A stretch of DNA of 64,000 nucleotides from Cunninghamia lanceolata (GCA_027924645.1 BSBN01000187.1:16696001-16760000); one strand, 5' to 3'. Shown: positions 1 through 11,933, counted from the stretch's first letter. Notes: a model not told the origin generated them from the letters alone. Program-made: numbers and translations.

Positions 1-560
1 TTATAGGCACTTTGTCATAATTTGATTAACTCTAGTCTACACGTGCATGTTTTGATGACTTAGAGTTTTGCAATAGTGAACTGAATACATACCCTAGTTA
101 ATTGGACTACAACTATGCACACTCGCTTAGCTAATTGCTAGATGCTCATGCTTAGACTCTAGTTAACTTATGCAATGGTGTTGTGGGGATAATAGGCATT
201 TGTGTTGCATTGACATTATTAGTGACATCCTTCATTGTTTTTGCATTATCAATGGAAGCATAAAACCCTACCTCAGTTCTAGGTCATTTTGAAAACAAGT
301 TTTACAAGATGATAATATTGGAATACCTTCGAATGAATGTTTTTGTTCATTAGAAGTACCTTTATTTTAAGTTCCTAGCTATTCCATGTATCACTAATCT
401 TTTATTGAAGGTCTCCATTTTTTTTATAAATATACTTTATATTAAAGGTAAAAATAATACAATATTCACAAAAAAAGTTTAAGGTGGTTAAAAGGCACAC
501 CCACATAGTCTATTAGGACCAAGTCCATAACACAAACGAAATCAAACACAAAAGGGCCAA
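1..560. other. no recognisable gene
   Basis: AT-rich sequence without a usable reading frame. Short T- and A-runs lie at 417-426 and 470-478. The stretch from about 420 could be the 3' untranslated tail of the minus-strand LINE that follows, because the T-run would be its poly-A tail read on the plus strand. No target-site duplication was found. Confidence 0.4.
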
Positions 561-1935
561 GCCCAAAGAGTATCTAAGAAGATAAATCAATGCTAGGAGA
601 GGGTAGATCTTGATCATCAAGATTTCCCACACATCTCTAGGTGTAGTGTCATCAATCAGCTCTTAGCTAGTGAGAGTGCCTTCATCTTTAGGATTTTCCT
701 CAATGGGCTATTGGGCATGAACAGGAGAGATGGCAAGTTGTAGATGAGGAAACTTGTAAGAACTAGGCCAGCCAACATCCCCATGCCCATATGAATAGGT
801 CAAGGGCTGCTTGAGAGTTGGGACCAACCACGAGCAACAAAGTCATGAGAATTCTGAGGCTGGACAACATAGGAGTGGGAACCACAGTCTCATCTGGAAG
901 ACTAGCTAGATCCATGCCGATGACCTCTTGGAGGAGAGGTAGAGTCTGGTGAAACCTTGGCAATAGTGTAGGGGCTATTTCCTCAATGGTCCAGCAGCTC
1001 TTGAAGATGAGCAACCTCAAGTACAACTTTACTATCTTGCACCTGAATATGCATGAGAACATTAGAACATATCGTAGCTTTAGTGTAGAGATAAAAGTGA
1101 ACATATGCAGTACAAGTGGAACCCAAAGCTGCATTTCTATCTTTCCAAATACTAAAGAGAATCTCCACCTTGAAAGCAAGCTAGATCTGGGTGTATTTAT
1201 GTGGGAATCAAGGCCAATCTCCCAATAAAACCATATGTTAAGAGAAAGGGGTAGGTTGAAATGGCCTAAGGAAATCATGAATCCAACTCCAGGCTTCTTG
1301 AGCCTGAGCACAAAACCAAAAAGGATGCTTGAGACTCTTAAGTTGTCCACAAAAAGGACAACAAGGGAAAGGAATGCCCATATGAGCAAGTTGAGCCCCC
1401 AGCGGAACACCTTGGTATAGAAGACACTAGGTGAAATGAGCCAGTTTGGGCTCCAATATAGTTGACCAAATACATTGGAACTGATGATGCCAGGTTCCAA
1501 GAGAAGACTAGAGTTTCCAACAAAGGTTCTAAGATGCTCCACCATGGGAAGGTGTGCATAAAGCCACAAATAACCTTTTTAGGGCCTATAATTCTAAAAA
1601 GGGGTATCCAGGTACCACTTCCAATCCTTCCACTAGGGTTTGGGAGATAAAACTCCAATCTTATGCAACATCTGAGGGGAATAAAATCATTAATAGCTTG
1701 GAGAGTATCTTGGTCTTGATTTGTAAGCTAAAGTTTGAGCTTGAACTTAGGCCATGACAAGAAGTTCTTGGTGGCTCTATGAATAAGGTCAGGCAAAACA
1801 CGCACTCTAAATTTGAAGAATCATAGAGCATGAATCCAAAGTAATTTGGCCAGGGGCCTGTCATGAGAACTAAGAATAGGAGACCGCCAAATAGACTGTT
1901 GATTAATGGATAAACCTTTACAGAACTCATCCCCT
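560..1935 (-). pseudogene. LINE (non-LTR retrotransposon) ORF2, 3' end, decayed
   Basis: Minus-strand remains of the C-terminal part of a plant LINE reverse-transcriptase polyprotein, the zinc-binding region after RT (zf-RVT). Read through several frame changes from 1930 downward it shows LLWIHAL, then GRIGSGTWIPLF near 1630, then CPFCGQLKSLKHPFWFC-like sequence near 1340 (the Cys-rich zf-RVT core), then AQEAWSWIHDFLRPFQP and finally FSIWKDRNA near 1165, a hallmark of the zf-RVT tail. The RT catalytic domain and endonuclease are absent, so this is a 5'-truncated or fragmentary copy. Several frameshifts make it non-functional. The longest open frame in the area (763-1569) mixes the true frame with shadow frames. 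The family assignment rests on remembered motif patterns, not on an alignment. Confidence 0.68.
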
Positions 1936-2810
1936 ACCCATCTAAGCTAGGGTTTGATAGATTCCCAAGATTTCCAAATACTTTTGATGACAAAAGTACC
2001 CTAGAGGGTAATAGGCTCCCACATTATGATTAGGATTGATTGGGTTTGAATTTGGATGAGGTGCTAGGGATGGAACATGATTAGGATTGATTAAGATTTG
2101 GGTTGGATTAAGCTTGATTGGGATTGGGATGGAAGCATGAGACCTTGCTATATTTTGATTGGGAAATTAGATTAAGATGCAAGATCTTGGATTAGGCAAG
2201 TGATTAGATGCTGGTTGGATTTTGATGAGTTTTGGGTTAGGATTTGGATGAATAATTTGGATTTGGATAAGTTTGAAGGTTTGATTGAGATGATATGATG
2301 GGGATTTTTATTTTTGGATGGTTGGATGGAAGATGGAATGATGTGATTCAAGATTTGGATTGGATGGATTTTAGATTTGACTTGAAGGGCTTTTTAGATT
2401 TTGCAAGATTTTATTTTTTTGATTTGGAGGGACAATGCATGGGGTTCACACAAATGAAGACACATCAAGCACATGAAAACCCTATATTATTCAAGTGGGA
2501 ATATTTACACTTGTAAGCCCACCCTGCTTCCTTTGTTTAGTCATAATGTGCATGTCCCATGATGAGGAAACTAATCACATTTGATCACCTAAGATTATTC
2601 AAAAGGTATGAAGGGAGAGAATACATTGCATGCACATCCAATTCTAGAGGGCATAAACACTTGCATGTGGGGAGTAAATTCTCGAGGCTAACCACTTATC
2701 GATGTATTACAAGTATATGTGGTCAAATGGTCCTATCTAGGATAAACAAGCAACTTGGGGATGTCCTCAAAATACCCAAAGCTACAAGAGACCCAAGTCC
2801 ATGAAATGCA
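1936..2810. other. G/T-rich diverged sequence, no gene
   Basis: Between about 2020 and 2400 the sequence is dominated by degenerate GATTGGATT-like words on the plus strand, a decayed simple-sequence region. Open frames here (e.g. 2295-2516) are low-complexity by-products. The part from 2500 resembles 7640-8040 in word content and may already belong to the LTR element copy that follows. Confidence 0.35.
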
Positions 2811-3893
2811 AGTTATGTCTAAAGGCCTGGTTTGAGAGGGAAACCCACTCTTGTTTGTCACTTTTCAAGGTATAAATTTCTTGCAATCTTAGCCAAATGA
2901 CAAATATCCTCTAATAGGAGTATTTCAACTCTCTCCTAATTTTTTATACCCCACCAAAACACATGGGTGTGGGTCATCCCCTAAGATGATGAATCCTTAG
3001 GTAGACCTACTAAAAGGAAAGAATTATAAGTGTTTTTTTTTATCTCCAAGATCACCTTATGGTGTGAGGAGAGAGCATACACACTTAGATTCTTGGGTTT
3101 AACACAAGAGTGAATGACAAGGGTGTTTTTAACCTACAAGATTATCTTTTGATGCGAGGAGAGAGCATACACAACCAAGAAAACACACAAACATGAAAAG
3201 AAATATTCTTTAACCTTAAGATACAAGTGTGCAACTAGACTAGTGATAAAACAAGATCTTGGACAAATGAGTTGCACACAAAGATGTTAGTAGTTTGATA
3301 AAAATGACCTTTGACAAGTGAAATGTTGCAATAAAGGTGTTAGCATTTTAAAAAAAACCTCTACAAAAATTAGAAAATAATATTATCTAATAGAAAAATA
3401 GATGTATTCATGAGATTCTTTATGATTTTCTAATCAATTTCAAAAAAATGTTTGCTAAAATTTGATTCCATATGCAAAAGTTATGCCATAAACTAGGTTT
3501 TGAAAATAAAAAATTAAAAAATATCATTTTCTACTACAAATATGAAAAAAATAATGATATAGAAAAATAGATCTAATTATTTATATCCACCTACAAAAAA
3601 TAGAATGTGATTTTCTCACCTAGATTACAAGATATGAACTTTTTTCCAAAAGTTATGTGTCACAAATTTTTGAAAAATCAGCATTGCAAGGTCAGTGTTA
3701 AATCATCATATCTCCTTCAATACTAATCCAAATCTTTGATATGACCACTTCTCACAATAGTCTCAACATCCTCTTTCCAACAAATCTAAAATCTTATTTT
3801 CTTAAGACCTATGTAAGACACAACTCTCTACAATAAATTCATCCCTAAATAAAGAATCTTCAACCTACAAAATCGAGGTTAGACAATGGACAA
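2811..3893 (-). mobile_element. LTR-element leader/internal region, copy B
   Basis: This stretch is a diverged direct copy of 8060-9000. Shared landmarks in the same order include a segment near 2875 that matches one near 8118, the MCCCCACYAAAACA segment near 2950 and 8195, and the words around CATATGCAAAAG near 3470 and 8720. Both copies lie below (3' of, on the minus strand) an LTR and a GGCACACYTGGTGGGACC site, so they correspond to the 5' untranslated leader of one element family. No protein is encoded. Confidence 0.6.
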
Positions 3894-3912
3894 GGTCCCA
3901 CCAAGTGTGCCA
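3894..3912 (-). promoter_or_regulatory. primer-binding-site-like motif, copy B
   Basis: On the minus strand TGGCACACTTGGTGGGACC begins three bases after the LTR end (CA at 3917-3916). The same motif with substitutions sits in the equivalent place beside the upper LTR (9951-9969). Position and TGG start fit a tRNA primer site. The tRNA was not identified. Confidence 0.55.
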
Positions 3913-3915
3913 AAA

Positions 3916-5117
3916 TGTATATGCTAATCTATGAAACAAAATGAGGAACAGTTTATCAAAATAAAGAGCTTATTTCATATCTAACAACACTTCAAATTGA
4001 GCAAAGGGTTAGCAAAAAAACAACGAAAAAACTAGAAATCTCTCACCAAAACTAGCCCTTGTTCCACCAACAATGGTGATTGTGCTCCAATGGATTCTTG
4101 ATGTTGAGATTGATTGTTGGTTGCTCACTCTGATAGCATGACATTACATTCCAAAATCTTGTTCAAATGGCTTGATTGAGGAATGATTTATAAATTTTTG
4201 GATGATAGGATGGAGGGCTAAGATTTGATTAGAATGGATAGCTTGGATTGAATGAGACAAACTAGGGTAAGGTTAGAAGCTTCTAGGGCATTCTATAAGG
4301 ATGGATGATTGAGATTAAGGATGGATGGATGGATAGGATTGAATGATAAAAATTAGGGCAAGGATGGAAGCTTCTAGGGCTTATCCTTATGTGAATAGCT
4401 AGAATTTAAAGATGTAATATGTGAATTAATGGTGGAGATGTAAATTTAGTTTGACTTTTGTGAGAGTGTCTAGCTTTAGTGAATCTAGATAAATTTTAGT
4501 TAGTCATGTGACTTCTTAAATTTTTAATTCATTTATTTGAGGATAATGGATAAGGATGAAATTTAAATAGGATAAATGAAGAATAGGATAGAATTTAAAA
4601 TTTTTAAACTAATTAATCAAATAATGAACTTGCCAATGACGGCGTGGTTCGGTGGTTCAGTCACTCGGTTGTAGTGGTGGCCACCAGAGTTCAAACCCCC
4701 GCTAGGCCAACGAGCTCACAGGCTTTACGCCTTCGCTGGGCCAACGTGCTCGCAGGTTTGAAGTGTTCCTTCTTGGGGATGAGGTCCCTTGTGTTGTGGC
4801 CTCACTAGTTCATCGCTCCGGGCAAAAAGTGTTAGTGTGGAGCCGGAGGGCGTGTCGCGCCAGCGTCACCGGTCACGTTAAAAAGTTTACCAGGCGCATT
4901 ATCTTTTAAAAAAAAAAATCAAATAATGAACTTATTAATTAATTAGTGGAGAAGGATGTGGGAAATAAATTAATTAAACAAATATAATTTATTTAATTAA
5001 TTTGATTATGTAAATTTAGTTAAGATGGGATTTTGATAATATTGAACAATGTCAATTTAGTGTCGAAAGTGATGTTAGAAGTGTCATTTAGGATGTGGAC
5101 AATTTTAGGTGTCTACT
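3916..5117 (-). repeat. LTR of the 3.9-10.5 kb element (lower copy, contains a SINE)
   Basis: On the minus strand the repeat begins with GTAGACACCTAAAAT at 5117 (first base mutated from the expected TG) and ends ...ATACA at 3916, next to the primer-site motif. The upper copy (9974-10531) starts TGTAGACACCTAAAAATC. This copy is longer because of a SINE at 4632-4918 and a local duplication of about 95 bp period (AAGCTTCTAGGGC at about 4278 and 4369). The block 4930-5010 carries AT-rich inverted repeats (AATTAATTAA / TTAATTAATT) like those in the LTR at 20.9-21.2 kb. Confidence 0.62.
4632..4918 (+). mobile_element. tRNA-derived SINE with 15-bp target-site duplication
   Basis: A GC-richer 287-bp insert ends in an A-run (4908-4918) and is flanked by the perfect duplication TCAAATAATGAACTT at 4617-4631 and 4919-4933. 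The 5' part looks like an RNA polymerase III promoter: GTGGTTCGGTGGTTCAG near 4642 resembles box A, and AGAGTTCAAACCCC near 4686 resembles box B. Short internal repeats (GGCCAACGAGCTC and GGCCAACGTGCTC) lie at about 4705 and 4740. It is non-coding and would depend on a LINE for mobility. It inserted after the host LTR, since the flanking AT-rich LTR sequence is continuous across one duplication copy. Confidence 0.85.
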
Positions 5118-5127
5118 ATTAGGATTA

Positions 5128-5568
5128 TGTTAGGCAAACTGAAGTAATACACATTACACAATTATATGCAGATTAACAACACACAGAAATAATAATGAAG
5201 AATAACACAAATGAACACAAAGATTTATTGTGGTTCACCCAATGTGGGCTATGTCCACAAAACAACCATCCAATATTTCATTATCCAAAAAAACCAACTG
5301 ATTACAACCAGCAATCTTCACAACTCAATATCATTGCTATGCTACATGAAATGCATTACAATCTCATTTGTGCATCTTGGATTTTCGCCTTCTGCAGCTG
5401 CCATTTATCAAGCCTCTTTGGCAGTTAACAAAAGTGGGGTTTTTACATGTCAGCCAATAACAAACTGACTATCGGCACCTTTATTAAATATTGGCCAATT
5501 TTTCAGGAGGGGTTATGCCCTCCTTGTACTCCCCCATTAATTATTCTGGGGGGAAACCGTGGCTAACA
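5128..5568. repeat. possible solo LTR or LTR fragment
   Basis: Begins TGTTAGG and ends GGCTAACA, a weak TG...CA inverted terminus. It contains GATTTATTGTGGTTCACCC near 5221, a word I associate with plant Copia-type LTRs. No matching 5-bp flanks were found (GATTA versus AAGTC), so the boundaries are uncertain. The open frames here (5195-5468) are not convincing genes. Confidence 0.35.
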
Positions 5569-6330
5569 AAGTCACCAAAATTTACCTTGTAGCGTGTACC
5601 TACAACCCATGCAGCATGATCAGTCACCACATATTAACATCTGCACCTTGATTTTTGGATATATTCACCTTTTATATTTCATTTGCAACTTTTTATTAGT
5701 ATGCTTCGCAATTTTGTTGGTCCCAATCGATGGGTTAAGGATGTTTAGGAAAATTTTGATGGTAGGGATAGTGGAAGTGGAATGATTGTTAGTAGAAAAC
5801 TTATTGTAGGGGCTATGAATGGTTCGTATCTTGATTCTTTCATTGGATAAAGTTGCCTCAATGATCGCTAAAGTATCACTAACATTATTAGATTGTATAG
5901 GTAATTGACTTCTGATGCCTCAACCATGACTAATGTAGATGGGGATAGGCTCTAGGATGCCTTTCTCATAAAGGCCCAATCCTTTTCCTTGATAGTTCAT
6001 GCCTTTATATATATTGTTTGCAATAGGATATTTATTTTTAAGTATGATGCTAGCCCATTGTTGTTTTTCCAAGAACTACTAGAACTTGCTATTGTCCCAT
6101 CTATGAGAAGGTTTGAATTGATGAATGTGGTGGATCCTAGTTTATAGGATGCTTGTGTTTTCTCATTGTGTACACTTGTCATTCCTTTATCATTGTTTGT
6201 GTTTGTTCTGCCTTGATCATTTGAATGTTCAACGATATTTTTCTCATTGATATGTTTAATATGATCAATGTCATTTACTTGATTTTCTATGCATTCATGG
6301 GGACAAAGTGTCTCATCATGGGAAGTGTAT
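5569..6330. other. no recognisable gene
   Basis: No coding signature. It probably belongs to the 3' internal part of the minus-strand element spanning 3916-10531. Confidence 0.3.
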
Positions 6331-7545
6331 GTTGTTAAATGATGGATATGACTAGTTGCATATTGGATAAGATTATTTTGAATTTCTTGATCATGGATAG
6401 CATAAAGTTGGATGAAGGTATTGACTTGGTTCTCCTAATCATACATAGGATCTTGATCATAAATGGGAACATCTTGGATAGTTTAATCTTGAGTAGCTTG
6501 GATGATTTGAAATTGATTTTCTTGGGTGCACATTTGATCTTATTTTGGATTTGATTCTTGACATAGCTCTTGAGTTTTAATGAGAATATAGGTTTCTTAG
6601 ATGGGCTTGATAGGCTTTGAATGATCAACAACATGGTTCCATGATGGATTTTTGACATGAGCTTATGGTAAGAGACTCTTTGATAGGCTTGACAAGAATT
6701 GGATTACATGATGGTGTTTAATGGATAGGCATGGTACTAGGAGGCTCTTGTTCATGCTTAATAGGCTTGGGATTGATAATAAATTTGCATAATGGCACTT
6801 GATCTTGGATGGGCATGTTTCTATGATTTTGATTACATGTTGGTAATTGATTGTGGAGGGTACAATGTGACTTTTGGATAGGCTTGGGAGAGGTATACTC
6901 ATTCTCTTTATGCTTTCTAGTTTAATATTTTCACTCTACTAGTAGTCCTTGGAGGAAATATAATAAGGATTATTTGGATGTGGTGGGTTTGGATTGTAGG
7001 TTAAAGTTTTGAATTGATTTATGGTTGGATTGATGGGATGAGTTGAAGTGTAAGGATTGTGAAGATAAATAATTTTCATAGGATATAGAGGATACAAAGT
7101 GCTCATATGAGGTTGATATTGGAAATATGGATTGACTATGAGGACCTTGGTCTAAAGTGGTGCTTCCCTTGTCAAAGCTACCATATGGATGATCAATAGA
7201 TATGCATTTAGGGTTGGCATGATAACTAATGCTAGTTGTTTCCTAGTTGAAAGATTATTTCATGTTTATGAGTGGGGGATCATGAAGGTTTATGGCAAGT
7301 TTGTGTGCAATAATCTCATCATTAAAGTTATTGTCATTAGGATATTCATCTTGATCTACAATATTATCATCATCATCATTACCAAAGGGATTTTTGGATT
7401 GATATGGATAAAATATGTCATCTAAAGGATGCATGGTTCGAGGACCTATTTTGATTGTGATTTTGGGTTTCATATGAGCTTCACTCAAGGTAGTAGGCAT
7501 AGCAGGTTTATCTTGCATAATGAAGTTTTCAAACCAAGGGTCCAT
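6331..7545 (-). pseudogene. decayed reading frame inside LTR element, unknown product
   Basis: Minus-strand open stretches 7545-7255, 6902-6663 and 6658-6335 probably descend from one internal reading frame. The first begins MDPWFENFIMQDKP and has an acidic Asn/Asp-rich segment (FGNDDDDNIVDQDEYPND). The next ones are rich in Ser, Pro, Lys and Ile with recurring HEQEPPSTMPI-like and PIQKSH-like phrases. No RT, RNase H, integrase or protease motif was seen, so this is either a gag-like/accessory part of a non-autonomous element or too decayed to recognise. Several stops and frame changes separate the parts. Confidence 0.4.
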
Positions 7546-9950
7546 TTTGAAAATGATTAAGGATGATGGGATGTTTAGATTTGGACTTTGAGATGTTTAT
7601 GGTTGCAAAGGTTTATTTTTTGGATTCAAAGGTTGCTCAATGGTTGTTTGCAAGGGGACACATCAAACACAACAAGCACATTGGTTTAAGTGTGGATGTA
7701 AAGGATGTTTACTAGTTGAGCACATGAAGACATCAAGAAAATTAACAACCTATTCCATTCAAGTGAGTACATATCAATCTTTGTGGGGCTTGCCAATATA
7801 TTGTCTACCAAGTTGCAAATGGCTAGTGAATGCAAGGTCATGTACCACCAATACACCCCTTACTATGGAGGTGAAGGCCCTCCCCATAGTGAGCTCTATC
7901 TCGACAAAATTAAATGTATGTAACTTCCCATGGCTAACTTCTTACTAATGCACCATGAAAAAAGATGATCAAAAGGTCTTAATCTAGGCTATAAAAGTAT
8001 GTAGTGGATATCCTCATTATATGCTAGGTTCATGAGGCTAAAGTCTGTGAAATTAGGGGTATGTCTAATGGTGTGGTTCAAGAGGGTAACTCATTCTCCT
8101 TCACTTTGCAAGGTATAAATTTATTCCATGCTTAGCCAAAAGTGACAAGTATTCCCCAATGGGAGTCTTTTGATCCTCTCACAAATTTGTATGCCCCACT
8201 AAAACATGAGGTTCAGGTCATCCCCCAAGGTGATTAAATCCATAGGTAGGCCCACTAAAAGGAAACAAGATCAAGCCCTTTTAATTCCTCATATCACTTT
8301 GTCACATGAAGGAAGAGCATACACAACTTGATTTCTTTGGATTAACACAATGAAGACAAGAACTAGAAAGTATTTCTGATTTCCAAGATGACCTTTTGGT
8401 GTGAGGGAAGAACATACACACTTAGGAGCTCTTACAAACATAGAAAACAATACTCATTCTCATTAAAGCATAAAATATGTGTAACTATGCTAGTGATTAA
8501 AATATGGTCTTTGGCAAATGTAGTTGCACAAACACGTTAGTAGTTTTAGAAATAGAAATCTTTGACAAATAATTTGTTGCAAGAAAGATGCATTAGAAAT
8601 GATAATAAAACCCTAAAAAAATTAAAAAATAATTTTATGACAAAAAAAATAGAGGTTACCATAGTTTTCTTCATGAATTTCTATGCAATTTCAAAAAAAT
8701 CATTAAATTTTGATTTCGTATGCAAAAGATATATACATTTAAAGTTTACAAAGAAAGAGATAGTTTGAACAATTATACCTAGAAATTCAGGTTAAATCTA
8801 TAAAAACCACTTTCTCCTTAGTGTAGTGCTTTGAACTAGCTTTCCAACACCTACAAAAGTACAAAAATTTGATACAAAACAAAAAAGTTATGCCCATTTG
8901 AACAAAAAGTGCTTTTTAGGCCGCAAATGGCTAGGGGGTCTAGTTTGGTAATTAGACCTAACCACTAGTGGTCAAGGTAGGGTGGTCACATGTACACAAT
9001 TTGCACACAATTAATATTAAGTGTAAGCACTAACTATCAATGGTTGAATTAAATGTTACTATTGACATTTACATTTGTTGCTAGTGGCAATGGTCACGCT
9101 AATAGCTAATGATAGTTTTAATGTTAGGAATCAGGTTTAATGCTATGGTCAGTGGTTAAGTTCAATTTCATGGTTGATGGGTTGGTTAAGGTAGTTAGGG
9201 GTAGATAGGATGTGATTGGGCCGGTGGCTAGGGGCTTGCAAGCCCCTGGTCACTAATGTGACCGCAAAGTCAAAGCTAAAAGTTAATGGCCTAACAGGTG
9301 GCCTATGGCCACTAATATAACCATAGGGCTCAGGGATGAGACCTTATAGAATAACAAGAGGTTCTAGTCACCAATGTGACTAGGAGCTAATGGATAGAGC
9401 TAGGAAGTTTTAAATTCCACAATGAAAAGAAACATCAACCAACAATTATTTTAACCAATCAGTAGTTAATTGCTCTACTACCAAGCAAACAAAAACCTAT
9501 CTTACACAGCAAATGAAAACATTATCTAGAAGACAAATGTCAAAGAATTGTAGACAAAAAATTACTAATACCCTAGAGACAAAAGATACACTCAAAGAAC
9601 AAAGACATTAACTAGAGAGTAAAATTATTGGCCAATGAATAAAACCAATGACCAGCGGACAAAAGGACTATACTGATTACATAGGGGTATGCTATTGACA
9701 GTACAATACATCATGTACATATTTCATACAGTCATATGGTCTAACAAAGGGGGAAACCCTAGGACCCCTAAAAAATAAAAATGATGTTATTGAAATATAG
9801 AGTGTTTTATGTCATTTTTGTCTCTTGGCCTCTCTGGACGCAACTATGACCTCTATTTTGTCCTATGAGACCCCTTGTGAGAGAAAACCACTAAAAAACT
9901 ACAAAATTGAGTTAGAAACACTTGAAAAAATGAGAGTTAAGAGGGATAGG
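7546..9950 (-). mobile_element. LTR-element leader/internal region, copy A
   Basis: Non-coding internal region between the upper LTR and the decayed reading frame. Its part 8060-9000 is homologous to 2811-3893. An additional section at about 8930-9400, absent from copy B, holds loosely repeated words around TCACTAATGTGACC and GGTCAGTGGTTAAG, a degenerate minisatellite. Small open frames (7640-7948, 8562-8768, 9825-10016) show no family signature. Confidence 0.5.
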
Positions 9951-9969
9951 GGTCCCACTAGGTGTGCTA
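9951..9969 (-). promoter_or_regulatory. primer-binding-site-like motif, copy A
   Basis: Minus-strand TAGCACACCTAGTGGGACC lies four bases beyond the LTR end. It differs from copy B at three positions. Confidence 0.5.
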
Positions 9970-9973
9970 GAAA

Positions 9974-10531
9974 TGTGAACAATAAATATGAAACCAAAAT
10001 AAGATTCAAACAATAACATTAAAATCTCATTCCATATCTAGCTACAACTCAATTAGAGAAAGGAAATCAAACATAATGAATAAGAATCATAAATTTTACC
10101 CAAATTGACTCCTATTGTACCACAAAGGTAGTTGTGCTCAAATGTTGTTGCAATATTAGAATGTGGTTTCTTGAAGCAACATCATAATGATAAGTAATCA
10201 ACACCTGTTAAAATGGCTTGGAAAGGCTGAATTTATAGACTTACAGGTGGAGCGATCAATGTTGGAGATTAACTGAGAGATCAATGGTGAGGATCAAGTT
10301 AGTTAGGTAGTTGGGGGATGGATGGTGGAGGATTAAAAGAGATTTAATAATTATTTTTATGATTTTTATGTGTAAGGGATTAATTAATGATTAATTAGGA
10401 TCTTTTAGGGATTAAGAGGAAAAAAGGGTCTTTAATAGTAAAATTGATTAAATCATGTGAAATGGAAGGACTAGGTTATTAGACTTATAAAAAGTGGGCT
10501 AGGACTTGTGGGTGATTTTTAGGTGTCTACA
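9974..10531 (-). repeat. LTR of the 3.9-10.5 kb element (upper copy)
   Basis: On the minus strand it runs from TGTAGACACCTAAAAATC at 10531 to ...TTCACA at 9974, 558 bp with TG...CA ends. It is diverged from the lower copy (about 900 bp without the SINE). The divergence points to an old insertion. Confidence 0.62.
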
Positions 10532-11583
10532 AAGATAAGGATGCAAAGTTGAGATACCTTTCCTAACCAATGTTTTAGGGTGGCTACAAAAAGGAGTAGA
10601 AATAATTGCAATGAATGAATTTAAGTTGTATTTTGGACTTAAGCTAGCGTATAGAGATGTAGTCATGATATTTGTGATTTCATTAGATATTTATGATGTT
10701 GTCTTTAGGATCCATATGAGAGAGATGGTGTTTAATTTAGGATGAAGAATCAACATAAGCTTAGCTTTAAGAATTTCAAGGACACTTTGTCTAATACCTC
10801 AAGATGCAATAAGCTAATAAGTATTAGATGAAAGTTTATTTTTCCACCATTGGATGGACAACCAGTATAAAAGTGAGATGAGATTAGAAATATTTAGGGG
10901 CTTCATTCTTACAAGGAGAAACAAGAAGAACAATAGATGTGACAAAGTCCCAAGTTGTTTCTCAAGTCCAAAAGAATGCACTTTTATGGAGGTAAAGGCC
11001 ATGAGGTTCAATTGAATCCTTCTAAGAATTGTGCAAATAGAATTCCCAATAGCAATTCATGGATTTTGAAGGGGTTTGGTTTAATTCCCACCCATATGTT
11101 GATTCTTGACTCATCTTGATGTTCTATGATTGGATAAAAAGTTTATATTGAGTTGATTATGACATGATGTAGGTGTAGGATGGATATGTGCCTTGCTATT
11201 ATTACATGTCCTCATTGGTCATTATATTTTTCTTTAAATATGACCTTCATTGTGAGATTTGACGCCTCACCTTGAGTGTATAGAATATATATAGATATTT
11301 GATCAATGTAAGGATGTGTAGGAGAAGAGCATGTATTCAGTTGACCTTCTCACCATAGCTAGTCCCTATGGTCAAGATAGTAAGCCTATGAATCTTGTGG
11401 GTATGTCTGGTGCTTATTCCATCCTATTCAATTGTGAATAAATAGATATTCCTTATGTTTATCTAGTTGTCACTAATCTAAATCAATTATGATTCTAGAT
11501 CTTTGTACATGGATAGACCTATAAAGTGTACGTATCCTTTGTGTGTGTTTTTTTTAACTTGGGTTCACCTACATTTTATCAAA
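10532..11583. other. no recognisable gene
   Basis: AT-rich sequence without repeat structure or coding signature that I can recognise on either strand. Confidence 0.3.
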
Positions 11584-11933
11584 TGTTAACATAGACCAGC
11601 TACCACTACACCAAAAGCTCAAACTGTTAGTGAGGGTGCCGCCAGAGAGGTTAGCCAGAGACTACTAGGGTCCGAAGGAGGGGTTGAGGGTCCCGTGTGA
11701 TAACAACTTAGCCCCCCTGAGCCGAGAGGTCCGTAATGGACACAGTCGACCACGAGGCGAGTCAAACGTTATAAATGGGAATTGAACCCCTCCCCAGCAG
11801 AGTCGCCATTTTGTTAACACAGACCGGCTACCATTACACCAAAAGCTCGAACTGTTAGTGAGGGTCCCACTAGAGAGGTTAGCCAGAGACCGCTAGGGTC
11901 CGAAGGAGGGGTTGAGGGTCCCGCATGATAACA
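11584..11933 (-). mobile_element. TRIM (terminal-repeat retrotransposon in miniature), complete
   Basis: A 350-bp element with two 122-bp direct repeats, 11584-11705 and 11812-11933, each TGTTAACA...GATAACA on the plus strand. On the minus strand it has the standard LTR order: 5' LTR (11933-11812), then AAA and the primer site TGGCGACTCTGCTGGGGA (11808-11791), a 106-bp interior, a polypurine tract AGGGGGGCTAAGT (11718-11706) and the 3' LTR. Flanks are TCAAA (11579-11583) and TCAAG (11934-11938), a 5-bp target-site duplication with one mismatch. It codes for nothing and would need proteins supplied by an autonomous element. Confidence 0.85.
11791..11808 (-). promoter_or_regulatory. TRIM primer-binding site
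   Basis: TGGCGACTCTGCTGGGGA on the minus strand, three bases after the 5' LTR. The TGG start matches a tRNA CCA end. I did not assign the tRNA. Confidence 0.7.

Larger units (their letters stand above)
3916..10531 (-). mobile_element. minus-strand LTR retrotransposon, old, probably non-autonomous
   Basis: Inferred element: 5' LTR 9974-10531, primer-site motif 9951-9969, leader down to about 7546, a decayed reading frame down to about 6331, and 3' LTR 3916-5117. No pol domains are visible between the LTRs, so it may be a non-autonomous derivative. Because leader-type sequence (2811-3893) continues below the lower LTR, the locus reads LTR-internal-LTR-internal. Confidence 0.5.

Noticed and set aside
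763..1569. 268-residue minus-strand frame as a single gene
   Set aside because: It is partly a shadow frame over a LINE remnant; the recognisable zf-RVT residues jump between frames.
4632..4760. Possible tRNA gene
   Set aside because: Box A/B-like words are present but no cloverleaf can be drawn, and the unit has an A-tail and target duplication, which fits a SINE.
5128..5568. Definite solo LTR
   Set aside because: Terminal words are suggestive, but flanking 5-bp sequences do not match and there is no second copy, so it is listed only as a possibility.
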